Source: Triops longicaudatus (taxonomy: Eukaryota; Arthropoda; Branchiopoda; Notostraca; Triopsidae). From it: a stretch of DNA of 64,000 bases. The notes below the pieces were generated by a model. That model saw only the letters and a program-made list of their open reading frames with translations, was not told where the DNA came from and ran no database searches. This document shows, piece by piece, positions 35,101 to 47,769 of this stretch. Numbering within the stretch: position 1 is the first letter of the stretch; every line of letters begins with the position of its first letter. The position numbers were made by a program, and so were the translations under genes. The stretch spans positions 1-64,000 of the forward strand of contig JAGQDJ010000213.1 in the NCBI GenBank assembly GCA_022885665.1. The letters are read 5' to 3'.

Positions 35101-38100
35101 AAAATTAAGTGTTAGTCACGAAAAGGGTTATAAAGTCGTAGGGTAGCTGTTATTGCAACAGTATCAGCGTCGTTATTTGTTTCCCCATTTGTCGTTCAAT
35201 ATCAGAGCCATCAACCACGCAAACGTATTCCGTACCACCCATCATCATCATCCGTCCCGTCAATATTACACGTGTATTTCCTAAAGCTGTCGTACGCCTC
35301 GCGTTGTTAGGAATCCAGTCGATCTGCTGGCCATTTCCCTGTCCCTTTTTGGGTCGGAAAAGGGATGCGGACCAGGTTATACCATCACGTGAGAGAGAAA
35401 GAGAGACTTTACGTGCCTATCGCAGCAATAAGTTAACCGTAGCCCCCGAGGAGCAGAGACCCCCTGTCGTAATTACCTCTTTACTACTACTCATCCATAT
35501 GTTATTAGACGGGACAGTATTATAATAATCTTTTACAGCCCCAAATCCTCACTATATATACAGACACTCTCCCGAAAGGGAAAAGGAGCGTGTATCCTGT
35601 GATGTTCATCGTAAGGGCGCTTTTTTTTTGCATGGGATTAAGCTGCAAATACGTCAGCAATTATTCCATAAGCAACTCACACAAAAAGAAACTTGTTTTC
35701 CTTTGAAAAAAAAAATGTAACGGCAAACTTGATTAAGAGCAACCTTTTTTTTCCAGCCGCGGCACTTAGGGTTCGTCAAAGCGAGAAGACAAAATCCAAT
35801 TGGCATGATAGCGTGACCGATAACTTACTACCATTGTTATTAGAAATGGAAAGAATCCACTTTAGAGTTTAGTTTAAACCACGGAAACCCTATAATAACC
35901 CGCCCTAGCGTTTTCTTAATAAAACGATAGCGGAAAATTTTTTCCCGTGGCTTTCGGAACCAAAAGAAACGCCTACAGGTCGCACGCCTGGAGTGATTTA
36001 TTGTTATTTTTTTTTTCTTCGTTTTCCTATGGGTAAGAGATATTCCCCTTGTGGAATTCTGTAAAGGGTTTTCATATGGTGGCTGTCAGCTGTGAAAAGA
36101 GCGTCCTTATTCGATGCAATTGTTGTCGGATGCACATTAAGCTCCATTTCACGCTTGCACTCTTCATGCTATTCAGAGAAACTTCAAGTCGGACTTAATC
36201 TAGTTATCACGTTATAATACGGCCAGTCTCCAGATGTTCGCCTTAACAAAGCTGTTTGGCCCATTTTTGCCAAAAATTGGCCTCTCGTGACGCGCATAAC
36301 CTTCTGTTCAGCTTATTGCTGCACTCTTGCTCATTTCACAATTCCATCTCGCAGCTCCATTGTAGGGCCTGTGTTGTAATGGAGATGATGACTACTCCCT
36401 TCGGTTACAGGGCGACGAGATAGCAGTAATAATAAGGGTGCGAACAGGAAAATGCTTTTAAACCTATACGCGCGGTTTTGGGACACATGGCTCCTGGCAA
36501 AAATCCCCTATCGCATTTTTTCTGCTCTTAGTGTTATAGGTAAAAGTTTTCTTTCCCGTTATGGTTAAAAGACTCTACACACATAACGGAATTTATGGGA
36601 GTCAGTGAAGGCTGAATGAACTCTGTTTCTATAGAAGCTGAATACGAAACGAGAGTGAGCAAAAAATGGGGGTGAATAAAGATCCTTATCACGGAAATAC
36701 CAAGGCATTGAATCTGTTTTGGCTGCCTTGTTGTCGTGTACATTCGAAGCTATAGGCTTATGTTATAGACTGCGATTGCTCCTTTTGTCCAGGTTGTGAG
36801 GGTAGACAGTTCCATGGGACACTTTTTTTACCTCTTTTTTATCACCCTGTTGTGGTTAGTGGTTGCTGTAGTAGGCCTACCTTATTTTGACGTTCGCAAT
36901 AACCCTTAATGCATGGGAACAAAGTCGCTACTTAAGTTGGCGGGGCGAAAAGTTGTTTTTCTAGTGTGGCCCACGTCAAGGCTCATGAAGCTTGACACGA
37001 CCCAGTGATTGGAATTCTCGTTTCAGCTGTTGGTATCAAGTCGGACCATCTCTTTTTTTAACAAGAACGAGCGGTAAATAATCGTATGGGAAGCGTTTCG
37101 TGTCAATTCCTATTCTTGCGGTCAGTCGGACTTTCACGGGGACCATTTTAATGGTTTTCAAGATTTTTCGGTGAGGGACAAGTGGTTGCGAGCTTCCTTA
37201 AATTTCTCTTTGACTGCTCAAGTGGTTGTTGCGCTACATTAGCGGCGATCACTAAACGCAGGGACATTATAAGGGAAAAATGTTTGGCTTGGGCTTCATT
37301 TGATGGTCTTTTAAGTATACATAACCCACACACGGAAGATCTCGCAAGCCGATTTTGCGTCTTCCCACAGTCTCTAACCGTATAAACGAGAGAAAAAAAT
37401 TGTAAGGTACAGCTGTGTAGGCTCTTTCTTCGGAATATAGGGTCGTGGCGTTTTATCTGTATGGCTTTTATGGTCCAGGTTCACCTTTACTGATTACCAT
37501 AATTACGACCCTTATATTATCGGAGAAAGATCCACTTCTTGGTAGGTTTTCTGGAGGAAACTGAATAAAAAAGAGGCGACAGGGCAAAAAAGGGCTAAAG
37601 GTGTATAGTACTTTGAGAATAAAAAGCGTGTAAAACGTCAACCGTCGTCAAGAAAATGCGTTTTCTATAAATTTTTATGGATCGGGGCAAAACGGTGAGG
37701 GCTTGCTATCATTATTGGTTATCGTTGCGCCGGTTGAGCGGTATTACGACCGACATTGGTATTTTGCCTACAAGTGCCATTTTCCTGTCAGTTTGCCATC
37801 CAAAAGGAAAGTTGGGGGCACTACACGATCCCTTTAGCTCCACAGAATTCCCCACGGCTGAAGTTCCGATATGAAATCTGCAGCGTAGCGGTGGCGCTGG
37901 AGAGTCAACGTCGTTCAGGAAGAGCAGTAACACAGGAAAAAGGAGTTTTTCGGTTGTATTTGACGTGGGTTGTTCTTTTTTATGCCACCCAAGTTTTCCA
38001 GCCACGTGAAAGCGTTGTGTGGCTGCGAAATAGATCTCATCTCCATTACAACCCCTAGCAGCAATGACCAAAGAAGCCGAGGCGGTTAACAATGGCGGGG

Positions 38101-41100
38101 GTATAAAGTTTCTCTTCTATGCAACCTGTGTCCACAAGTTTCCTGTCTTGTGCTATGGGTCATATCCAGAAAAAAGAAACAAAATTAAAAAAAAAAACTT
38201 GGATGTTATGTTATATATGCGAAAGCAAAGCCAATGCCAAACAATTTTCACTTTCCTTAACTTTCATTTTTCCTTGGACTACTACAGCTTCTTTCGTATG
38301 TATGTAGGTGTACCGTTTGTTCCAAAACAAGCTCCAGAGTCGTCGACTGGAAGTGAATGAAGGTGTTTGGAGTGAATGGACGCCCTGGACTCCTTGTTCG
38401 AGGTCATGCGGAGGCGGGATAGCTTCTCAGGAAAGACAATGCTTGCGAACTCGCCGGAAAAGGTATGCACGTTTTTATTGACACAGTATGATGAGCTCCT
38501 TGTAAGGGGGATTTAGCTTGTCACTTTATCATGGATCCTGAAACAAAGGTTTTTCTCCAATTTTCGACCCAAGGCGAAAATTAGGCCATGTTGTGGGGGC
38601 AGATAAACGCCTTTTTATCAGGTGCTATGTACACAAACTATTGTTAGCTTTCGGTTAGGCAACAAGATAGGAAATTGACGATAGGCTACTGGGTGCAGTA
38701 CGTAGCCATCCGTGGGCTTTATAGATTCTCAGCTACATATTTTCTTTAGAACGCACTCCCGGGAGCAGAAAATAATTCGTTGTATCCAAATTTCTTTATA
38801 TCATACTTCTAATTAATATAATTCAGGATTTTAAGATTCTTTAGTTGTAGCTGGCAAGTCTTTACAAAAGAGGATTCGTTATAACGATATTCTACTTTAT
38901 GTGTTCACACACTCACACACAGTAAACTCTCGCTATAGTGGACTTCGTGGGACTTAAACTGTTCGTTGTACCCAGAATTTTTTTTTTTTTTTTTTTTTTT
39001 GACTGACCGCGTAGACTTTTGCCTATTGCGGTAAAACTGTTATATACAGTCAAGGGAAGTACAAAAATAACTTAAATAACAAGCATATGAATGTACTTAG
39101 AACCCGTTATATCTTTTATATGCATTTGCCTAACTTAGAACCCGTTCGTAATCGCAGATAGTTCGTTCTAGATGTCATTATAACGAGATTTTACTGTATT
39201 TGTGCGAGACCTAATAGAAGGAAGTAGGAAACAGTGGACGTATTGAGTAAAGGTAGGAAGTAGCTAAAAGGAGAGAAAAGAATCTCGAGTTATGTGTACC
39301 ATGCGTAGACGATATTGAGAGCATGAAGTGGTCGTTACAGGCCAAGCCAATTGGCACTCGTCCCAGTAAGCATATGCGATAAAAAGGGAAGGCAGAACCC
39401 TCGAAGCTTTAAAGTAGCATTATGCAAATCTTAATGCCAGTGCACACGCCATTCAGGTAGGCCACGCGAGAGAACTTTATAGTGCAGCATATGTAAAATC
39501 TGTCTGCTGCTTCTACTTGCCTTGTAAATCAAGCGACATCACAGACCTTAAAAGACAAGAGGGGAAGTAGTAGGGGGAGGAAAAAGAACGAACGGAGAAA
39601 AAACATGCTCCCAGGTGCTAGAGCGATAACGTTGTCTCTAACACGGGCAAAACGCACTAGAGAACTTAAGATCGAGCGACAAGAGCACGCGCTTTTATAG
39701 TTCCTAGCACCTTATAGGCTTCATGGGCCAGCAAGGCATAGGGTTGCACATAAACTGCAGGGGGGTTCCTTTTTTGTATGTGTTACTTTTCGAAAAAAAG
39801 AAAAACTTTGGCTAAGCCTTTGGTCCTTCACCTTATCAGGCTAACAAATGTATTATGCCTCTACTCCTATACACGGTATTCTATTGCATCTCTGCGCCTC
39901 TTGACTGGGGGGTCCTACGGTCATTCCCAAGTCAGCAACTGCCGAGCGGAACTAGTTGCGTCGAACGAATTATTTGCTGTCCCTGTCTCGTCTGCTTCTT
40001 AGCACTTTATTGGTGTTGGACGCTGGGGTTAACCGGAGTTAAAGATACACTTCAACGGCACCAATGTTGTTCGCCAGGACTGTATTTATAACCGGTACTT
40101 GGAGAAGACCACAAACTAGCGACTCGGTGGTTCCTGTCGTGGAAATTAGAGAGAGAGGCAAGACAATAGTTACTAGGCAAGTCACAGGCAGGACGAAACT
40201 GAGGAAGAAGAATGGGGCCATTACGAGAAGCTTAGCAACACCCAAGTAACACCTTTGGGACCCTTTTTCACCTGGGTGGCCCCCCTCTTAATGCACACCG
40301 CATGTTTCTATATATTCTGTAGATTCGTTGCAACGGATTGAAACGTAAATAAAAGACTAACGACTGTTCGTATGCTCAATGTAATTTAGCTGTATTATTC
40401 CTTTGCTGGACAAAAAGAAAAAGAAAACAAGATTTACTCACTAGGAACTACTTTAGGAAATGTAGTCATTTTTCGTGATTTGAACGCAACATCAAAAACG
40501 ACTTGTACCAAAAGATCTGTTGCCCTTATATTCTTTTTTTATTTTATTGTAGGGAGAATAAAGCACTAAATGAGGGACCTTTCTCCACGTTGCGCTTCTA
40601 AGTGTGTACTGTAGGCTATATTATGCATTCCTCAGCGTCAAGAGGTGTGTAGGTGGACGTAACAAGTTAGCGTAGAAGCTCTTGGTTGACTTTATGGTTT
40701 TATTGCATTTTTAGCAGTACTCTTATTAAGACTTGCTTCTTTTCTCCTCGTTCTCGTCTTGTGGCTACTACACGGCCACCCAGTCCGTTTGGGAGTCTGC
40801 ATTGTTGTCGGTTTTGGGGAGGCTCCCTTTACTCTAAACTGCGCGGCAATTTAGGTAAAAGGTTTTCTCATGCTTGGCACATGCTTGTCAGACAGATCGA
40901 GTCGTTGATGCTCGTCCAGGAAAAACGCTTCTGACAAATGTGATAAAAGGACTCTATAGCTGTCACCTACTCACACAAAAGGAAAATATGAAGAGGGGCC
41001 ATGGCATTGCTTCTTTTGTCTGGAGAGGAGGTTTTGTAAAAGTTTCCTTTACGTCGCCTTGTTCCAGCTCATCTTTTTTATGGTGTTTTTTTCTACATAA

Positions 41101-44100
41101 TGCAAACTCGCCTATATGGGCAAATATGACTAGAGCTGACTCAAAAGCTGCAAAGAAGACCCCAGAGCAGATGTATGCAGCATCAAAATGTGTAATTCCT
41201 GTATTACAAATGAGCTGCGAAAGACCGAAGGAAAACATATTCCGTGCTATAAATTCCAGACCACGAAAAGCCTACTATAGGAAAACTGGAACGCTGAAAC
41301 TGTACTATTAAAAAAAAAAAGGAAGGGGAAAAATTGCTTCTAAAAAATCCCTCCATGTTTGAAGAGTATGTAAAAAAAGCAGTAAAAAGAATATCTGGAT
41401 GTTCCAGTGCCCCCCTCTAAAAGGATTACTACCTTTTCGGTTTGCAATACAGGACAATGTCATGGTCTTCGCCACCTTATTCTTACCCTGCAAACCGTGA
41501 CCGCACACGTTGTCCACCCCCATTTTTCTGCCGGAATCCTTGGCTTTAGACATGTAACAGAGAAATCGGAAAGCAAAGGGTGGGGGGGGGGGCACAGACA
41601 TTCTTACATTGATAACAATGTATTGATACCTTCTTAGGTCCAAAAGCGCAAGCTTTACCACCTTAAGGGCCCAACGTTAAGTGACCGCGACTTTTTACAC
41701 TTTTACAGGGTATAGGTTTCTCTTTTTAATGACGGTTACTTATTCTTTATGGTCGATGCTCTTTTCTTTTTTTTATTCTTGCGGCTGGACAGTGCATTTC
41801 TCCCAAAGGAGGAAATCAAGTTTCGGAAGAAAGAAGCTAAAGCTGAGGAGATTACTCCCAAGCACGTAGTTGACCAAGATTAAGAGGCTAGTTATCTCTT
41901 TATCATAGCCAGAAAAAGAATTGGCATAGAACTAGGAAAAATGCTGCAAAAATTCCCCTTCTCCATTTGACGCGTTTACACAGTTAGAGAAAGTTTCACC
42001 CGTATAAGGCATCCGGAGAGCTTGAAATAGCTTAGATAAGCTATATAATAAATGTAAGAACCCACGTATAAATGGGCTCAGTTAGATGTGCAAGCACAAA
42101 AGGCTGTTGCACTGATTGCAATCGCGTCTTTCTGATACATGTGCAGTTAATGGCTCGTATCCATTACCCTGTCTGGCGTGTCATTCTTTTAATTGTTTCG
42201 TTTTTGGTTACGGCCAATAGTCATGGCCTGACCCCAATAATTCAAAGACGACAACAGTTGTGGTTTGTGGTGCCCGATACTGACAACCAGACCAAATTCG
42301 CCCATAGCACCCATAAGGTTTTTATGACATGGTTGAATTGGCAGGGGTTGTTCTGACACTCGCACATGGCAAAAGTAGATCTCTAGTATGATGGAGCAAG
42401 CAAGGGTGCGTGGCGCTTGACCAATTGCTGGGGATTATTGTGCAACTCGCCAAGTTTTTGTTTTGGGGGTGGGGTTGTTCCAAGCCATTGTCAAGCTTGT
42501 GATAAAAGCACGAGTTCATGTCCATGTGTATTTGTGCGGTTGACCAAGACGGCAGACGATTTACGACCGGAGCGTTATATTGATGTGGCGTAGTGGGCTT
42601 CGAAGGTGGTAGAGGTTTGGCCAAGACCTTTGCTTTTGGTATTGTACCGTGACAACTGACAAGGCACGGCAGAGCCCCGAAAGAACCTTCGAAGGGTCTC
42701 CATTCAGTTTTTGTTGCACTGTATTGACAGGGTTTGGCTCCTCGCACAACCCCTTTCCTTCTCTTTCTGGAGCTGTTTTATTTGAACAAGGTTGTCTTAC
42801 GGAATCTTTTTCGCTTTTCACAGACGAGAACAGTCCCGGAGTCGGCGGTACGATGACAAGCACACTGATCCTGCCCTCAATGCCATTGAGAACCACCGAG
42901 TAGGATGTGTGGGGTTGTACAAACGTTACCATCTTTGTAACGAACAGGTAACATTGGTCACTGGCCATTGAATTCGCTGAAAACCCGGAATTTGACGGAC
43001 GCATAACGTTGAATCAGAACGTTGCAACTCCCCCTTTTTGGCTTTTGTTGCAAGACTTTTCAAGCTGAGGTGCATTGTCGGGGAATGTAACCTGATAATG
43101 TTATAGAACCCCAGCTTTGACTTGATTTCGAACGGTGATAACTAAGCGGGTTTCAGCGTCAGCTCCTAGTGTGTGTATATGGATGTGTGTATATACCGAG
43201 GCCTTTCAAGTACATATGCTTGTTGGGCTGGAAAATTGTAGACATGAAACATGTAAATGCCACGAGGGTCCGGTTATGTTAAAATTCGCAGCTTAAAAAG
43301 AGAGAGAGGGAGTTGGTGAGGAAAAAGTTTATAACCTCATTAAAAACGTTGCGAAACCTCTGATGTGCTCCATCCATTTGCAAACTTGGGAGACACAAGG
43401 ACTGGCCGTATCTTGTAAGCCAGAATGTGTCGCAGACAAAAACTCCCCGATGTGCACGAACTTTCTATTAGCCAAAAGTCACTTTACGACAGACACTGAC
43501 ACGGAGACATTTAACAAATCGGAGTTGTCACACGTTTCGGGGACAAACACAAGCAACTGGTTGTGTTATGCTGCACAGTCCATACGTGTAGACATTGGTA
43601 ACGCGTCCAGTCATGACTTTATTTATGTGCTATCCCCAAAGCTGTGAGAAAAACGCGTCAAAAGCGGAGACAAAAAATGTATCCGTATTTGGTTACTTGT
43701 CGCCTTAAGTTTTATATGATACTAAATCATGTATCTTGGACGCAGTACATAAACCGCGAAGTTATAAAGTGGAGGTCCGCCAACTTCCTGTATCGCGTTT
43801 TTCTTTTTTTTATTCGAGACAACAACAAATCCTTAAGCAGACTGTTGTACAGCATGAGACCTCGACCAACCAAGATTGGGCGGCGAAGGCAGTGAAATGT
43901 CATCGCATAAGGACTTTCTTTAGTGTCAGTGTTGAGTATTAGTTTTCATACCCTTGAAAGTTAACTAACTATACAAGCTCGTAATAGGTCAAAACCCTTT
44001 GGTGGTCTTAACCAAACGCGGGATATTCATTACAGTCATGTGATAAACTCCCGGCAATAAATGCCGTTTGGGGACACCTTTTTTTCCCCAAATTTACTTT

Positions 44101-44491
44101 CCATGGCTTCTTTAGGATTGTCCAGCTGGTTCGCGCGATTTCCGAACGCTCCAGTGTGAATCATACAACGGCAAACATTTTATGGGCAACTACTATACTT
44201 GGGAACCCCATATTGACAGTAAGTTGTAATTTAAAAGTCTTCGCTAGCACCTTTCACTTACATAAAATACCGTAAGAGAAGTTTTATTATTCCCGTTGAG
44301 ATGTATAAAAGGTTATATCCACAATTGCAGTCACTCATTTCATTTCATTTCCCACAGATGATCGCCCTTGCGAGCTGAATTGCCGGGCGTTGGGGTTCCG
44401 GTTTTATGCCCTACTCAACAAAACTGTGGTGGATGGCACACGCTGTTATGCAAATGACCCTAGTAAAGTCTGCGTCAGCGGAGTTTGCAAG
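32009..44491 (+). CDS. ADAMTS-like / papilin-type extracellular matrix protein, partial
   Basis: Three exons with matching chemistry define a secreted or membrane-anchored matrix protein: 32009-32126 (phase 2 in, 0 out), 38308-38462 (0 in, 2 out) and 44358-44491 (1 in, 0 out). They encode in order a hydrophobic leader, a thrombospondin type-1 repeat and an ADAMTS-type cysteine-rich segment. This order, with no protease domain, is that of ADAMTSL proteins, THSD4/ADAMTSL6 and papilin, which bind matrix and regulate fibrillin or procollagen processing. The phases show that at least one exon is missing between 38462 and 44358 (it must enter in phase 2 and leave in phase 1) and that a start exon ending in phase 2 lies upstream of 32009. 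Introns of 6.2 and 5.9 kb contrast with those of the left-hand genes. Exact family member unresolved. Confidence 0.75.
32127..38307 (+). other. Matrix gene intron (6.2 kb)
   Basis: Between the leader exon and the thrombospondin exon. AT-rich low-complexity sequence at 32150-32660. A TATATATA at 35553 could be an internal promoter. The largest frames (32748-33098 plus, 33468-33896 minus) have no recognisable domain. Confidence 0.55.
35553..35560 (+). promoter_or_regulatory. TATATATA box, candidate internal promoter
   Basis: TATA-type octamer followed about 30 bases later by a purine-rich stretch. It precedes the thrombospondin exon by 2.7 kb, so it could drive a shorter transcript. Only the motif supports this. 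Confidence 0.2.
38308..38462 (+). CDS. Matrix gene exon: thrombospondin type-1 repeat (first half)
   Basis: Acceptor TATGTAG, donor GTATGC. It encodes VYRLFQNKLQSRRLEVNEG, then the TSP1 core WSEWTPWTPCSRSCGGGIAS followed by QERQCLRTRRKR. The two tryptophans of WxxW, the CSxxCGGG turn and the following RQC are diagnostic of ADAMTS/ADAMTSL/papilin TSP1 repeats. The repeat is cut by the intron after RRK, so the remaining cysteines must come from the next exon, which I could not locate. Confidence 0.88.
38463..44357 (+). other. Matrix gene intron(s) with a hidden exon expected
   Basis: About 5.9 kb in which an exon completing the TSP1 repeat should lie. Acceptor-like sites near 38744, 39841, 40553, 41452 and 41791 were read in phase 2 and none gave the expected C..G..R..C..C pattern with a usable donor. 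Also contains the MITE copy at 38920-39196. Confidence 0.5.
38871..39196. mobile_element. Pogo/Tigger-type MITE, copy 1, with adjoining end fragment
   Basis: A 277-bp element at 38920-39196 has imperfect terminal inverted repeats: it begins CAGTAAACTCTCGCTATAG and ends TTATAACGAGATTTTACTG. The right flank is TA, the left flank CA (a mutated TA target duplication would fit). A T23 run (38978-39000) lies inside. Just upstream, 38871-38900 holds CGTTATAACGATATTCTAC, a further copy of the end sequence. No transposase frame is present. Confidence 0.65.
44358..44491 (+). CDS. Matrix gene exon: ADAMTS-type cysteine-rich segment
   Basis: Acceptor TTTCCCACAG, donor GTAAGG. It encodes DRPCELNCRALGFRFYALL, then NKTVVDGTRC and SKVCVSGVCK. 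The pattern CELxC..G..FY...VxDGTxC....CVxGxCK is the signature of the cysteine-rich region between the TSP1 repeat and the spacer in ADAMTS, ADAMTSL and papilin. NKT is a potential N-glycosylation site. The exon ends in phase 0 after VCK, a place where related genes continue with VVGCD; no such continuation was found in the window. Confidence 0.88.
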
Positions 44492-45686
44492 GTAAGGACA
44501 TTTTTCCCCATAAGTCGCGTCGCCAGGTAACAGAATAAGGTTTGATTGAAAATTTCGCACGGTTAGGGGGATTTTTTTGCCCCTTGGACAAACCCAAACT
44601 GGAAGGGGGGCTAGTTAACGTTATATTGAATCAGCAAACATATATCTCAGTTTCCACATACAGGCAGTAACAATGAAGCCAAATTCGGTTTCACTCTCCC
44701 AGGAGTTTTGGGTCTTGGAAGCCCGAGAACAACGAGGGCTTGGCCGGTGAATCATTATATTTTCATTCTTACATGTGTTAAAAGCGCCCAAGCCATTGTT
44801 CTCTCTTTCTCTTGTCTTTTCCGCTGGTTTTTGACCACCGAATCCCCCAAACCGTCCTAACTTTGTACCTTTTAGCTTTTTGACAAGGTTTATGAAATCT
44901 TGGCTCCAGCTGCCCCTTTGGCGGGGCCAGTTGACAATCCTGAGAGAACGAGAAAGAGAAACGCTCATATTGCTGTCATCGATTTCAATAATTTCAATAG
45001 GAACGCAGTCGGTCGCAGCCCGACTCCTGCCACAGTGGCTTTTACCACTGCCGTGAAACCTTCTCCCTTTCTGTCCGCTTGTCCAACTTCATTTCACGTC
45101 GCGGTTGTAACAATAGTCTGCACATTACTTCCATGTGACCTCTACTGGTGTGCGTATATGGCTATTTTTTGGCCAGCGCTCACCTCTGTGATGCTGCATT
45201 TATTACAACTCCTTGAGGTTGGCTTCACACCAAAGCTAAATTGAAGAGTGCCGAGTAATGGTAATTTTAAATGAAAGAGGAGACGGGTACCCACCTCTTG
45301 ATTTTTTTCTTCTATTATCCACAATGGGCTTCCAGAAGCTGTTTATGCATTTGGGAATTTGATAGTCGTCTGCCAAAGCCAAGGCAAACACCCCCTTTAG
45401 CCATAGCCTCGTTTACAGTTATTACGCCAACAGTAAAGACTAGAGAAGGCTTTTCCAGTTGAGGAATCTTGTGTTCTCGGGGGACGTGTGTGTAAAAAGG
45501 CTTCAGTCGGCCCGCGAGGCCGGAGATGCGTAATTATAGGCTTTTTTTCCTTTCATGTCGGAAAGTAAAAGAGAGGGAAGAGAATGTCTTGAGCGAGCAA
45601 CGGCTTGACTGGTCATAACATTCCATTGGAACCGACTTCGTGTGTCGTTACTTGTTGTCTTTGCGTGCGGTGTTTCCTCCGTTTAG
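44492..45686 (+). other. Region after the cysteine-rich exon
   Basis: Probably intron. An open phase-0 frame runs from an acceptor-like site at 44877 (CTTTTAG) to a stop at 45242. Its first part reads LFDKVYEILAPAAPLAGPVD and contains a basic TRKRN patch. It is discussed as a possible exon. Confidence 0.4.
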
Positions 45687-45797
45687 GAGAAAACATGCGT
45701 AACCAAGTATGCGTATGTGTGTAGGCCTCGGGACCTTTTCTTTGAATGTTGTGCCAAGAAAGCCTCTCGGTTCAGCTTTAGGAAGCAGAAAGATAAG
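45687..45797 (+). CDS. Candidate matrix gene exon, cysteine-rich (PLAC-like spacing)
   Basis: Acceptor TTTCCTCCGTTTAG, donor GTACAG, length 111 nt, phase 0 in and out, so it can follow the exon ending at 44491. It encodes EKTCVTKYAYVCRPRDLFFE, then CCAKK and a basic tail. The order C..C..C..CC recalls the PLAC domain that closes papilin and several ADAMTS-like proteins, but spacing is shorter and the last cysteine of that domain is absent. Splice sites and cysteines support it; homology is not established. Confidence 0.4.
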
Positions 45798-46887
45798 GTA
45801 CAGAGCCATAATTTATAATTGGCCAATTATATTCTTGGCTGCCCCACTGTGAAGGAAGAACACATAGTGCGATTGTCCTTCTTACCTGCACGTCGTCAAG
45901 ACTTTAGAAGGGTAATTTAAGGCAATTGAAGCCAAGAGATGTACAAATAAAAAGGGCACACAACAGTAACAAAAACCCTAAGGCTGAAGGGGAAATAACG
46001 TGATGTTATCCTGAAGACAATACAGAACGACGCAATTCGCATTAAATCTCCCCAGTCGGGGATGCCTGTTATGCAAATTTGAGCTCGTTAGCGCGTCAGC
46101 GCTTCTCGTCGTGTAGCTTTTTCGGACGTTTTCTAACCCGAAAACAGTTCCGGCACTCAATGCTGTAAACTCTGTCCCCGGTTTTCTTGGTGAACTCGCG
46201 GAAGATTATTTAGTGAAGACAACTCTGAAAACAGCTGAGACAGTTGTTATTCTAAGCCTTGGCACTGTGGCCAAAAGCGTCGCATCTTGCAGTAAGTTGT
46301 TCATCGAGAATGCCAAGAAACATGTACGGTTGAAAAAATTTTTCAGGCAGAGATTGGTAGCCGATGGAAAATTAGAAACCTAGGTAGTTAACGCCCTTCA
46401 TTAATGTAAAATAGGCGTCAGAGGTGTTCCAACTGTTTTGCTTTGAGGAGGCAAGAGATGAATTGATAAAAACGCTAGCCTCATGGTGAAAAGAAAGCAC
46501 AAAAAAAAACATACAGCCTGGGAAAGCGCGTGATTCTTAGCCCAGGCTAGACAGAAGTTTAATTAGCATGGAATCGTGAGTAGGCAAACATTCGCTGCTG
46601 ATTAAAAAAGACGGCAGAACTGTGTGCGGGATTTTTTTTTATTCCGTTTTAAACATGGAAACAGTAATCCTTTCACTACGCGATCTCGACTTACGTGAGT
46701 TCATTTACACCCGTAACACACGAATTCAGCCATCTTTTAAACGTTTTTAAAGCATTTTATAAACGACTCTCAACATCTCGACATCTAGTAGACGTTCTTT
46801 TTACGTGCTTGTGCTATTTGGGCACACGCTTGAAAAATTAGTAAAGTATGAATATTTATACCACAGTATGTTACCACAAGGCAATGG

Positions 46888-47175
46888 TACATAAGAGCTC
46901 ATTATAACGTACATCGAAGACCAGAAACTATTCGGTATATTTGAAGTTCATTATATCAGATGCTCTTTCTTTACATTTAAATGTCTCAAGTTAACGAGAT
47001 TCTATTGTATATGTCATGTTGTGAAGGACGTAAAGTAAAACACCGTTATAATGAACCTCCGTTTTTTTAAACTATTCTGTGTATCCAAAGTCCGTTATAA
47101 CGGGCGCACTCATTTTACCAAAACCTTAAATCCGCCTGCAGTCATTGAGATCTGGTTCTAAAAGGGTTTACTGTG
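46888..47175. mobile_element. Two further MITE copies of the same family, adjacent
   Basis: Copy 2 (about 46888-47011) ends TTAACGAGATTCTATTGTA, close to the right end of copy 1. Copy 3 (about 47034-47175) begins AAGTAAAACACCGTTATAA and ends GGGTTTACTG. All three copies share an inner stretch of the form AAACTNTTCNGTNTA. Boundaries of copy 2 are approximate. Confidence 0.5.
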
Positions 47176-47769
47176 GAGGTATTTCACAGTGCTTAAGTTG
47201 TAGGGTTTTTATTTACAAATGTGTTTTATATAAATACAAAAGAAATACAGTTGCACGAAAATTGGTTTTACTATCAGTACCACAAACTTTAAATTTATTA
47301 AAGAAATGACTTCAGCTACTGACCTATCAACATATAGTAGTAAACTCTTTGAGGTCAGAGAACCCATTTCTGCGTTACGTATCCGAAACTTGGTTGGACT
47401 TACGCGGCATTTGCCTAATCAGTAAACCGCGTAAAACGAGGGACTCCAAACGTTTGTTCAGGTTTCGCGCGCTTAAGCTGCTCCAGCGCCACCCATAGAA
47501 TAGGAATGATAACTTGCTCCAGGCGCATTTATTTTCTTAAAACCTTCGCTAGGTGGCATGGTACTACATGAGCAGAAAATATGGTGTCATGAATCGTCCA
47601 AATCAAATATTTGACTATGCTAAAAAGTTTTTTTTTTCCTTAAGAGTCTAAAGATGAGGCCTTCTCATCAATTTTAATGAATATACTTACAAGGGCGTTC
47701 TCGGAATGTATTCTGATGTCTCAACCCCCGCACATTTTCTTGTATCGCGTTACACATTACACAATTCAG

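Noticed and set aside
41792..41882. Plus-strand Lys/Glu-rich stretch after a GGACAG acceptor
   Set aside because: Phase 2 entry stays open, but it lacks cysteines and a phase-1 donor, so it cannot be the linking exon.
42322..42747. 141-codon open frame, minus strand
   Set aside because: Cys/Pro content looked interesting at first, but there is no repeat or known spacing and no neighbouring exon in phase.
43298..43646. Plus-strand frame with SCKPECVADKNSPMC, considered as the missing TSP1 exon
   Set aside because: A phase-1 donor (ATTG-GTAACG) would fit exon 44358, but no acceptor opens the frame in phase 2 and the cysteine pattern is not that of a TSP1 repeat.
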